A stretch of DNA of 22,259 bases, taken from the NCBI GenBank assembly GCA_049999765.1, contig JBNGIQ010009118.1, forward strand, positions 1 through 22,259, written 5' to 3'. Under the pieces are notes generated by a model. That model ran no database searches, had not been told where the DNA came from, and saw only the letters and a list, made by a program, of their open reading frames with translations. The stretch's first letter is position 1. Each line of letters begins with the position of its first letter. Both the position numbers and the translations under genes were made by a program. The DNA is from Phaeoceros laevis. Its lineage: Eukaryota; Anthocerotophyta; Anthocerotopsida; Notothyladales. Positions 7,994 to 16,130 of the stretch are shown in pieces.

Positions 7994-10900
7994 AGGATCC
8001 CCGTGCAAGGAGGAAGGTCCGTTCGGTCTCACCTGAACGGAAGAAGAAGCCATTCAAAGTGATGGCGGGCAATCCGCCGGCTGCAACTCCGGTATCGAAC
8101 ATCAGGTTAGACTTCAAGGACCGCGACAGGTTCGACGGCTCCGGCTATGACGTCTGGCTGCAGAGAGTGAAGGTCCTTCTCCAGCTAGAAGACCTTTGGG
8201 ATGTGGCTTCCGGCGCAACGCCCAAGCCTCCCACAACCGCAGCCGCAGACGTCATTGCGAAATGGGAGAAATCCGACCTGCGTGCACGAGCCCTGCTCCA
8301 GTCAGCGCTGGACACCTCCATGATGCACCACGTCGACGATGCGGAGACCACAGCTCAAGCGTGGGCATCCCTGCATCAAGTGTTTGCCACGACGAATTCA
8401 ACCTCGCTCGTCTCAGCTAGTCACCTTTTCTGGCACCTCCAAATGAAGGACTCCCAGTCTATCGAAGCCCACATTCAGCAGTTTCGCCACCTAAGACAGC
8501 GGCTGGCGGCGGCAGGCACGAAGGTCACGGAGGTTCAAGCAGCATGCGCCCTGCTCATGTCCTTGCCAGAGAGGTACAGAACTTTCGTCAGCACTCAAAA
8601 CTCAACCTTGCGAGCGGCATCAGCAGCCCCTGCAGGTGCAGCAACTGTCACATTGTCAGAAATTATCGGCGCCTTGCTGGAGGAGGAGTCTTTGCTCAAG
8701 ACCAATCGAGGAGCGTCCTCATCCTCCGGAAACAGCAACAATCGAGTACTCTTTGCCGCAAGGGGGAGAGGACGTGGCCGTTTTCAAGGCAGCCGACCAC
8801 CGTGGCAGTCCAAGAAGCCAGCTGACAACAAATCGTGGGGGAGCTCACCTTCGCCTCGGAAGAAGGGTAACTGCAACTACTGCCTCTTTCTTGGCCACCA
8901 TGAGCATGAATGTCGAAAGAAGAAGGCCGGCGAACCACGCCGGACAGCACCTCCTGAAGCTCATACGGCTACTAAGGCGAGAGGCCCCTCCATCCTTGCT
9001 GTGTACCTTGTACACTCAGCTGGTGACAAGCATGCGCTGTACCTGGACTCTGGGGCATCTTCACACATTTGCAACTCCAAGGCTGCCTTCGTCTCTTACA
9101 AGCAAGGCCCGGCACGACAATATGTGCTGTTGGGTGACGACAGCGGCCTCAAGATTGAAGGCTCAGGTGCAGTCGAAGTCACCCTCCAAAATGGCGCTGT
9201 TCTAACTTTGGATGATGTGCTCTACGTACCCCAGATGGCGAAGAACCTCGTTTCAGTTCTCCACCTCTGCAAGCAGCACAAATTTAGAGTTTGTTTCCAA
9301 GCTGAGGCCTGCGTTGTCAGTGACGAAGGGGGAGATGGCAGCCCAATTGCTCTAGGCTCACCTGTTCACGATCTGTACAAGCTGGACATGACTCTCCGAA
9401 GGTTGACTGAAGGGAAGCCAAGTGCACGAGCTGCTGTTTCGAGAAGAATCTCTGCCTCTGATGACGCATTCCTGTGGCATTGCCGACTTGGGCACACTAA
9501 CTTTCAGCGCCTCAAATTCATGGCAACTTCAGACCTGTACAGAGATAAACTAGATCTGTCAGTCCCAGACGATGTTTTTTGCGAATCTTGCATGTTCGGC
9601 AAGCATTATAAGCTGCCACATAACAACAAGGATGCTACACGAGCTACACAGCTTTTAGAAGTAGTACATACTGACTTGTGTGGCCCCATGTCCACCACTT
9701 CGTTTGGTGGGGCCAAGTATTTTATGGTTGTTGTAGATGATTGGAGTCGCTATACCCTGACATATTTCCTGTCACATAAAAGTCAGGCCTTAGACATGTT
9801 TGTCAGGTACATTCAGTATGCGGAGCGGTTTACAGGCCACAAGTTGAAGTGCCTGCGAAGTGACAACGCTAGCAAACTGGCCCTCGGCGACTTCAAGGCA
9901 TATTGTGAGAAGGAAGGCATTGCAAGGCAGTTCACAGTTGCTTACTCTTCTGATCAGAACCCTCTCTCTGAAAGGAAGAATCGGTACATACAAGAAGGTG
10001 CGAAGACAATGCTCCATCAGGCCCAGTTATCTCGAGGCTATTGGGCTGAGGCCGTCTCAGCTGTGACCTATATCCAGAACAGATTACCAACATCGGCATT
10101 TGATGGAGAGACTCCATTTCAGCGTTGGACAGGTCACAAGCCTCGAATAACTCACCTCCGTGTTTTCGGCTCACCTGTATATATCCATGTCCCTACACAG
10201 ACTAGGCGGAAGATGGACTATAAGGCACGCAAACTGCTCTTTGTGGGCTACACGGAGGGGATCAAGGGATATAAAGTCTTCGATCCTGCAACTCGAAAGA
10301 CGAGCTACTCTCGACATGTTATTTTTGATGAACATCACGTTCTGGAGTCAAGCACAAAGACGTCAGAGAACAATAGTGCACAGAGTAGCTCTCTAGATAG
10401 TCAGGCTACAAATGTTTTCCCTAATAGTAGTAGCACAAGTAGCATACCTAGTAATGCGCAAAACAATACTTATTTTTCAGCTGACAGTGACAGCGACACT
10501 GACTCTCACAGCACAGACGGGGACCAAGATGAGCCCCCGTCTCCACCTGCTAACCTCACTGATGCAGAGACAGGACCAGCTGTAGAGCCTGATGTGAGTT
10601 TCTTTGAGGATGACAGTGACACCGAAGATGCAACGGCTGCGATTGAAGAACCTGTCTACACTCCAGCTGCAGTGGGAGCACCCAGACGTTCTGCTCGGCA
10701 TCATACCTCCTCCCCAGCTGAGTGGCAGGAGCCACCTTTGTCACCAACTTTCTCTCGCCCTGCTGTCAAACGGGGGAGACAGGCATCAGCTGTATTGCCA
10801 GCAGTCGAAGAAGTGCATGAAAACTTACCTGCTGCTGAAGAAACATATGAAGGCATGACTGTCGAGGAGGAGTCTACCCCAGCTGCAAATTCATCTCACC

Positions 10901-12561
10901 GAGCCCTTCTCGCGCAAGCTTTGATGGCCGCACAAGCCTTGGGTGAGCCAGGTTCTTACCGAGAAGCCTTGTCCTCACCTGACCACAAAGCCTGGCAAGT
11001 TGCCATAGATTCAAAATATCAGTCCCTGCTGGACAACCACACTTGGCAGTTGCGCCCTCTTCCCCCAGGCAGGCAACCCATCACGTGCAAATGGGTCTTC
11101 AAGCGGAAGCTCAATCCTAACGGCAGCACAGCTCGGTTCAAAGCAAGGTTAGTGGTGCGAGGGTTCTCACAACGAGAAGGCCTCGATTACAATGAGATCT
11201 TCTCTCCAGTTGTGAAGTCTACCTCGGTAAGGGCATTGCTAGCTGTTGCTGCACAAATGAAGATGCAAGTGCACCAGATGGATGTTCAAACCGCTTTTCT
11301 CAATGGTACCCTGGAAGAAGAAGTGTATATGGAGCAGCCGGAGGGCTATGTGAGCAAGACACATCCGAACCTTTACTGCAAGCTGAGAAAAATGCTGTAC
11401 GGCCTGAAACAGTCACCACGTGCTTGGTACAAATGCATCCATGAGTACTTGATCAAGTCAGACTTCGTTCAGTCTCCAGCAAATGGAAACGTGTACATTT
11501 TGAGAGAAGGGGATGCGGTGGCTTACCTTGCTCTTTATGTTGACGATACACTAATCTTTGCAAGTGGACCAAAGATTATGCAGAGAGTGAAGGACATCTT
11601 GTCCTCGGAGTTCAAGATGACAGACATGGGCATGGTCAAATTCTTCCTGGGAGTTCAAGCAGTTGTCAACCCCGTTGACTCAAGTATCTTCATCCACCAG
11701 GAGCATTATGTGTATAGGCTCCTGGAGAAGTTCGGCATGAAAGACAGCAAGCCTGTGAGTACACCTCTTGCAGTGGGAGACTTTTCCTCTGTGGACCAGG
11801 CACCTACATCAGATAAAGAGAGGCAGGAGATGTTAGGTGTGCCATATGGCGAACTAGCAGGCTGCCTGGTCTGGCTGAGTGGCTGGACGAGGCCAGAGCT
11901 TGCTTTGTCCTCCCACAACATCTCCAAGCACATCTCAAATCCTGGGCCACCTCACTGGACGAAGGCAAAGCGGGCTTTGAGATACCTGAAGATGCATCCG
12001 AAGCTCGGCCTCCTATACAAGCATCAGCCAGGCAAGATACCACCCACTCTCATCTGCTTCACTGATGCGGACTGGGCAGGAGACAAGGATACTCGAAAAT
12101 CTGTCACGGCTTACTGTGTGATTTTGAGTGGGAGCACCATTTCCTGGACCTGCAAGAGACAGCAGATTGTAGCTCTGTCCTCTACGGAGGCAGAGTACAT
12201 AGCGGCAACATCAGCTACACAGGAAGTGATGCATGCAAGAGCTTTGCTGGACTCCATCGGAATGACACAATCTGAGCCGACGACCATATTTTGTGACAAT
12301 CAGTCCGCCATAGCTTTGTCTCGAAATCCAGTCATGCACGCACGCACAAGGCACATAGACGTCAGGTTTCACTTTATAAGGCAAGCTATAGCAGATAAGC
12401 ACATCCACCTAGAGTACGTCCCCACTGATGATAACACGGCGGACATCTTTACAAAACCGCTCTCACGAGACAAGCATGACAAGCACTGCACCGGCCTCGG
12501 CCTCACAGACACACCAATCACTGGTCAGGGTAGCACCTCACCGGGGGTAGCGGCACAGTAG
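7936..12561 (+). CDS. gag-pol: Copia Gag-Pol polyprotein (1541 aa)
   Basis: This single uninterrupted frame encodes all retrotransposition functions. The Gag capsid-like domain (about residues 55-225, FDGSGYDVWLQ) is followed by a basic RGRGR region and a CCHC zinc knuckle at 313-326 (CNYCLFLGHHEHEC, CX2CX4HX4C). The aspartic protease has D371-S-G. The integrase has a zinc-binding H515/H520/C549/C552 set, then D580, D643 and E679 with exact D35E spacing. An acidic Ser/Asp-rich spacer follows at about 805-960. Reverse transcriptase has D1116 (MDVQTAFLNG) and Y1201VDD. RNase H has D1377, E1418 and D1454, and ends with ADIFTKPL. The ATG at 7936 is the first in frame, but M43 (8062, MAGNPP) is nearer to where Copia Gag normally begins and is an alternative start. 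Gag and Pol are in one frame, so relative dosage must be set by processing or splicing, not frameshifting. Confidence 0.96.
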   Translation: MFPRRRRGKSQEPTGSEPVKDPRARRKVRSVSPERKKKPFKVMAGNPPAATPVSNIRLDFKDRDRFDGSGYDVWLQRVKVLLQLEDLWDVASGATPKPPTTAAADVIAKWEKSDLRARALLQSALDTSMMHHVDDAETTAQAWASLHQVFATTNSTSLVSASHLFWHLQMKDSQSIEAHIQQFRHLRQRLAAAGTKVTEVQAACALLMSLPERYRTFVSTQNSTLRAASAAPAGAATVTLSEIIGALLEEESLLKTNRGASSSSGNSNNRVLFAARGRGRGRFQGSRPPWQSKKPADNKSWGSSPSPRKKGNCNYCLFLGHHEHECRKKKAGEPRRTAPPEAHTATKARGPSILAVYLVHSAGDKHALYLDSGASSHICNSKAAFVSYKQGPARQYVLLGDDSGLKIEGSGAVEVTLQNGAVLTLDDVLYVPQMAKNLVSVLHLCKQHKFRVCFQAEACVVSDEGGDGSPIALGSPVHDLYKLDMTLRRLTEGKPSARAAVSRRISASDDAFLWHCRLGHTNFQRLKFMATSDLYRDKLDLSVPDDVFCESCMFGKHYKLPHNNKDATRATQLLEVVHTDLCGPMSTTSFGGAKYFMVVVDDWSRYTLTYFLSHKSQALDMFVRYIQYAERFTGHKLKCLRSDNASKLALGDFKAYCEKEGIARQFTVAYSSDQNPLSERKNRYIQEGAKTMLHQAQLSRGYWAEAVSAVTYIQNRLPTSAFDGETPFQRWTGHKPRITHLRVFGSPVYIHVPTQTRRKMDYKARKLLFVGYTEGIKGYKVFDPATRKTSYSRHVIFDEHHVLESSTKTSENNSAQSSSLDSQATNVFPNSSSTSSIPSNAQNNTYFSADSDSDTDSHSTDGDQDEPPSPPANLTDAETGPAVEPDVSFFEDDSDTEDATAAIEEPVYTPAAVGAPRRSARHHTSSPAEWQEPPLSPTFSRPAVKRGRQASAVLPAVEEVHENLPAAEETYEGMTVEEESTPAANSSHRALLAQALMAAQALGEPGSYREALSSPDHKAWQVAIDSKYQSLLDNHTWQLRPLPPGRQPITCKWVFKRKLNPNGSTARFKARLVVRGFSQREGLDYNEIFSPVVKSTSVRALLAVAAQMKMQVHQMDVQTAFLNGTLEEEVYMEQPEGYVSKTHPNLYCKLRKMLYGLKQSPRAWYKCIHEYLIKSDFVQSPANGNVYILREGDAVAYLALYVDDTLIFASGPKIMQRVKDILSSEFKMTDMGMVKFFLGVQAVVNPVDSSIFIHQEHYVYRLLEKFGMKDSKPVSTPLAVGDFSSVDQAPTSDKERQEMLGVPYGELAGCLVWLSGWTRPELALSSHNISKHISNPGPPHWTKAKRALRYLKMHPKLGLLYKHQPGKIPPTLICFTDADWAGDKDTRKSVTAYCVILSGSTISWTCKRQQIVALSSTEAEYIAATSATQEVMHARALLDSIGMTQSEPTTIFCDNQSAIALSRNPVMHARTRHIDVRFHFIRQAIADKHIHLEYVPTDDNTADIFTKPLSRDKHDKHCTGLGLTDTPITGQGSTSPGVAAQ

Positions 12562-12956
12562 GATGGGTGCACGCTGTTTGTTTTGCAGGGATTCCAGCTC
12601 ACTCAGGATCTTCACGGAACCATGGGGAGTACCGAAGCGTCAAGCTGCCATCCCGGCTGATCTCTGCCTGCTCCAACAGCATGTTCAACTCTGGACAACG
12701 AGAGAACCTAGGGAGGCACTGCAGGCCTGCTAGGTCAGGAGACGCAAGGCCTCTGCACTCTCTCAACTTGGTGTGGAGCGCGCGATGACGGCAATGGCGG
12801 GGCGCGGAGCAGACTCTCTCGAGCTCAGCGATGATCCCGGCAACAAGCAGAAGGCAGGCCATCCAGATTCATACCGCAGACATCTGACCCACATCCATTC
12901 CCTGCTACGGAGGCTGGCGGCGGGCGTGGAGGCGTGAAGTGTAGAGCAAGTGGGAG
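12562..12956 (+). other. 3' untranslated region of the Copia element
   Basis: This 395-bp GC-rich stretch lies between the Gag-Pol stop and the 3' LTR. It contains an 87-codon open frame on the minus strand (12862-12599) with Leu- and Cys-spaced sequence, and a shorter plus frame at 12567-12788. Neither is assigned. No envelope-like sequence is seen. Confidence 0.6.
12943..12956 (+). other. Polypurine tract of the Copia element
   Basis: AGAGCAAGTGGGAG abuts the 3' LTR. It is purine-rich apart from a C and a T, and the GTGGGAG core directly before TGTTA is typical of plant Copia elements. It is the expected primer for plus-strand DNA synthesis. Confidence 0.8.
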
Positions 12957-13207
12957 TGTTAGAATAGGGTGTTGCCCTAATACGGTTATATGCTCGAACA
13001 CTTAAGTATAGGTTAGGGTTTCCAGATACGAAACGGTACCCCTAATACTATGAACAGGCCAACGGCCAACTGCTGCGTACCGGCTAACTGCCGTACCGGC
13101 ATCCCGTTCGCGCGACCACAACGGTCGACGGACACAAGCATAATTCAATTCTTTTCCTGCTCACGCCTCTCGCCCCTGTCTGCCGGCTCTAGTCTTATGT
13201 CTTAATA
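12957..13207 (+). repeat. 3' LTR of Copia element
   Basis: 251 bp, same length as the 5' LTR without gaps; it differs at only two positions (13053 and 13146). It ends TTAATA directly before the AGAGG duplication, confirming the TG...TA termini. It carries the same GTACCGGC direct repeat (13077-13084 and 13093-13100). Confidence 0.97.
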
Positions 13208-13212
13208 AGAGG
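13208..13212. repeat. Target-site duplication, right copy (AGAGG)
   Basis: Exact repeat of 6938-6942, directly after the 3' LTR. Confidence 0.95.
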
Positions 13213-13237
13213 AGACAAACCACAAGACTCAGGATAG

Positions 13238-13843
13238 TTCACCACACATCAATTGAGTTCCACCCTGTTGTACGAGGTCACCCGCCGGTTTTTTCCGGTC
13301 AATCTAGTAGCTAACTCCATAAATATTATATAATTACGGAAATCAGTTTTTACTATATCAGGCATTCTATCTTTGCACTTCACCTTCTAAACCAACTCTG
13401 GCAGACCAAATGACACTGCACACCATCTATGGGAGACGAGTTTCCGGCCAATAAAAACTGTCGATAATACGGCTCGTATTTTTTCAGAAATAAGACAAAA
13501 CCTTCTCAGTAACAAAAAGGCCCTCCTTTGGTCAGAAGTGCCACAGCCTCAGATAAACCAATTCGGATTCCAGCTAAGTTGAATGAAATTTGGCCCTGTC
13601 CTTCACGGTCCACCATCACTCGACATGTTAGGACTCCTTGATGAAAACCTGTCCCAGAAGATTAACAAGTTGTCGGCATAAAACACCATCTTCAACCCGT
13701 CCTACAAATCGCCCAGTAATTAATCAATGATACTTCGTCATCTATTTTTTGGTGTGTGTCGTAAATAATCTACTAAACCAAGAACAGCACCAAAGGTAGG
13801 ATACGTGTTTCTGATGGCACAATATGACACGGCCGAGTAGGAA
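13238..13843. other. Unassigned AT-richer stretch
   Basis: No gene, repeat or RNA is recognised. The composition is AT-richer than the neighbouring element, including ATAAATATTATATAATTA near 13320. The first bases after 13212 are the continuation of the pre-insertion target site. Confidence 0.45.
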
Positions 13844-13978
13844 ATGAACGTATCAAGGGAAGTCGTGCTGGGCGATAATCCCTCACGTCTTGACCCCCAC
13901 CTCGCACATGACGAAGAAGGATGGGTACCCCCTCCAAAATTTGTCCCACATGTAAGCCAGTACGTAACGATCGACTAA
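13844..13978 (+). CDS. Short protein-like ORF (44 aa), unassigned
   Basis: ATG at 13844, stop TAA at 13976-13978. The product looks protein-like (DPHLAHDEEGWVPPPKFVPH), acidic then proline-rich, but no family is recognised. Another reading in the same frame continues after the stop with Arg- and Pro-rich sequence broken by further stops. It may be a piece of a decayed gene, possibly an upstream part of the RNase H-like relic at 14442, although no join can be shown. Confidence 0.2.
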   Translation: MNVSREVVLGDNPSRLDPHLAHDEEGWVPPPKFVPHVSQYVTID

Positions 13979-14441
13979 AGGATGTCATAAGATCAGGATC
14001 AACCAACGAGACGGTGGCCTTACAACACATTTGGAATTCCAAGGGACCAAAGACGCCACCCGTACGAGCGCTGAGGATGAACCTCCGCAAGTGAGACTCC
14101 ACAATGATAAGGAGCCTCAATAGGGAGGCTTTAAAGCCTAACAGATCCCCTTCCCCTCACCCATCAAAATATCTACTACGCATGCCCCTCAGGGTGTTCG
14201 TGAAACATGAGTAAGATTCGACAAAGACAAGTTAATATCATTCACCTTGTAAGCAACCAAGCTCCGAACGTCTCTACGATTAAATATCCCGTTATAACCA
14301 GCTAAGCCTACAGCTCTAGGGCACGGACTGGCCAAACCTGGAGAAAGAAGGCATTGGCCACGCCACTCGCAAATGCGAGGGTGCATCGTCCGGTAGTCCC
14401 GCTTAGTCTTCCCACTCCCAATCCGCAACAATTTTATACGC
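13979..14441. other. Unassigned stretch upstream of the RNase H-like relic
   Basis: Long minus-strand frames (13773-14120 and 14189-14479) have no recognisable domain; the second is antisense to the hybrid-binding domain and is treated as a shadow. No promoter is identified. Confidence 0.4.
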
Positions 14442-15220
14442 ATGGGCAGACGTCCTAAGAACCTTTGGGCTGTGGCCATGGGTCGTCACCCGGGCCTGTA
14501 CAAGTCATGGCACCAGGCAAGGCTTGAAGTCCAAGGATACCCGGGTTGCACTCACCAATCTTTCGACACGGAAGAGGAATCCATCCAATGGACGGAACTC
14601 CAGTTAAGTAGAGGTCATCGCCTCCCCCTCATTGATGACTCCTCCCCGGTGGCGCTGGAGACGCCTTTTCTACCAATTAGACTCCGGTTCGCGGGAAAGG
14701 CAGCGTAGAGCAATGGCAGAGGAGGGGCCACTGCAATGACCCTCTCGATGGCACGTGAAGTATTCAACAAGGTTCTGGTAGGATTACCGGAATGTGGGGA
14801 GCAGGAGGCGACACTCCGGGCTCTCATTGCCGGGCTCAACCTGGCCATTATTCACGACCACCACCATATTCTCATTGAGACACATGCTTCGTCACTGGTA
14901 ACCCAGGTATTTGGAAGCTAGTCGCTCCTTCTTTCTATTTTTTCGCACTAAGTAATATGACTTGCCCATGCTCCTGTGACCCGAACTTTTAAGATATGAG
15001 GCTTTTTATAATCAGAATGGCGGTGACCCTCGATCTGCAGATGATGCACACTGGCCTCCAAGAGAACAGTCACCCCTTGCACCGGGAAATATGTAGGTTG
15101 ATTCCATTATTTGTTGTCTGTGACTTCTCTCACATTGGAGCATCTACAAACCTGGCAATTCAAGGGGCTGAGGAAGCGCGATCTAGGCCTGCGGAACCTT
15201 TCATCTCGCTTTTTCCTTAG
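14442..15220 (+). pseudogene. RNase H1-like gene relic: hybrid-binding domain plus inactivated RNase H domain
   Basis: From the ATG at 14442, residues 8-50 match the RNase H1 N-terminal RNA/DNA hybrid-binding domain (Cauli_VI/viroplasmin family): LWAVAMGRHPGLYKSW, then V.GYPG and SFDTEEESIQW. The same frame continues through a TAG (14706-14708) into an RNase H fold. The first strand reads RLRFAGKAA where RFDG is expected (Ala at 14691-14693 for the first catalytic Asp). The glutamate is kept in EATLRALIAGLNLA (14805-14807). ETHASSLVTQ has His (14883-14885) at the third catalytic position. A second TAG is at 14919. After a frame change, about 15035-15180 encodes an RNase H C-terminus-like segment (HPLHREICRLI, SHIGASTNLA) that also lacks the usual AD. 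CAG|GTATTT at 14907 and an AG near 15035 would make a plausible intron, so the second stop may be intronic. Catalysis appears lost; RNA/DNA hybrid binding might survive in the N-terminal 88 residues. Confidence 0.7.
14445..14591 (+). other. RNase H1 hybrid-binding domain (Cauli_VI-like) coding segment
   Basis: This is the best preserved part of the relic. W9, G14, P17-G18, Y20, W23, the V30..Y33-P-G turn, F41 and the T43-E-E-E stretch correspond to the family signature (YAV..G...G.Y.SW.E....V.G.....F.SFEEA). In RNase H1 this domain binds the minor groove of RNA/DNA hybrids and increases processivity. Confidence 0.78.
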
Positions 15221-15747
15221 TGCGAGCATATCCAGCAGCCTATGAAGAGGATAAGTGAACAACCAAGTTGCGTGCTCTGAGTTTGTTCGAGGAAGTGACC
15301 GAGATACCCACCTTGGGTTTCTCGGCTACCTATAGCTAGGAAGTTAAGAAGTCCTGGTCTTACTAAGCTCCGGTATCCCTTGTTTTTAGGCTAGACTTTT
15401 TTAGGAAAACTATAATATTACACAGCAAGGGAAAAGGTTTTTCCCCCGCTCTCAGGGATAATCTAGGCTTAGGCTCCCCATGCAGTCCAGGCTTAGGCTC
15501 CTCCGGCTCATACGCTGGACTCCCTTAAGAAGGCACACAACGAGTTGTACAGGAAGGGCAAGGCATGAAGAAGGAAAAGGAACGAATATGAAAAGGACCG
15601 AGTAAACGGATATCAACATAACAAAATAAGCACGATGGTCACTAGATTGCGATGACATACAAGGTTAGGCCCAGAGTACTCCTTGAATTCTTACCTAAGG
15701 TAATCGGCTCTATGAACTCCTTGATGACCTCCGTAACCTCCAACACC
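15221..15747. other. Unassigned stretch
   Basis: No gene is recognised. A short direct repeat, AGGCTTAGGCTCC, occurs twice near 15465-15500. Minus-strand frames here are hydrophobic but have no family signature. Confidence 0.4.
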
Positions 15748-15963
15748 TCAGATTCCAGACACACAGCCCGAGACACATAAGCAGTCGGATGCTCCGTTAC
15801 TACAACTCTTTTTTAGCGTCTCCCGGTTGCAGGCTAGCGGAACGACAATCATGCCGCAAACGAAGAGGCCGAAGGCCACCCCACCAATTAGGGTAAATCC
15901 GGCGCGGGAGAGCAAGGCTTCTAAGATCGACTGATCGACTATTTTGCGGATACCACCTCTCAT
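15748..15963 (-). CDS. Possible small membrane-protein ORF or exon, unassigned
   Basis: On the minus strand an ATG at 15963 opens 71 codons. The product has a basic/amphipathic start (MRGGIRKIVDQSILEALLSR) followed by one good hydrophobic segment of about 20-24 residues (GGVAFGLFVCGMIVVPL), then a Cys-rich tail. This is what a single-pass membrane protein or one exon of it would look like. No family is recognised, no partner gene is nearby, and a chance open frame is possible. Confidence 0.22.
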   Translation of the reverse strand: MRGGIRKIVDQSILEALLSRAGFTLIGGVAFGLFVCGMIVVPLACNRETLKKSCSNGASDCLCVSGCVSGI

Positions 15964-16130
15964 CTCGAGTCGAGAATTCCTTCCCGCGACACGGCCGCCG
16001 AAGATTCACACCCAGGGACCTAGGCACGGTGGGCATGACACACAAGCCTACATCCAGGACCGAAGACGAAAAAAACCTGATCAGAGTTCATCAGCTGGGC
16101 AAAAAAAGGAAGGAACGCTCGCTTAACACG

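Larger units (their letters stand above)
6943..13207 (+). mobile_element. Full-length Ty1/Copia LTR retrotransposon
   Basis: This 6265-bp element has, in order: 5' LTR, iMet-tRNA PBS, a long leader with small open frames, one intact Gag-Pol frame, a ~395-bp 3' untranslated part, a purine-rich tract, the 3' LTR, and flanking AGAGG duplications. Integrase precedes reverse transcriptase, which defines Copia (Pseudoviridae-type) against Gypsy order. The LTRs differ at 2 of 251 positions (7039 G vs 13053 A; 7132 A vs 13146 C), so insertion is recent on a genomic time scale. Every expected enzymatic motif is present and no stop interrupts Gag-Pol, so it may be autonomous. No envelope-like ORF is seen. 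Confidence 0.97.

Noticed and set aside
8145-8950. Several ORFs of 68-189 codons overlapping Gag-Pol on both strands
   Set aside because: Shadows of the GC-rich Gag frame; the Gag-Pol frame explains the region completely.
12567-12788. Plus-strand ORF after the Gag-Pol stop as an envelope-like gene
   Set aside because: 73 codons, no signal peptide and no membrane segment, so nothing supports an envelope function.
13773-14120. 115-codon minus-strand ORF
   Set aside because: No recognisable motif, and a plus-strand reading in the same place looks equally protein-like. Coding on the minus strand is unsupported.
14189-14479. 96-codon minus-strand ORF
   Set aside because: It overlaps antisense to the hybrid-binding domain and has no domain of its own, so it is treated as a shadow frame.
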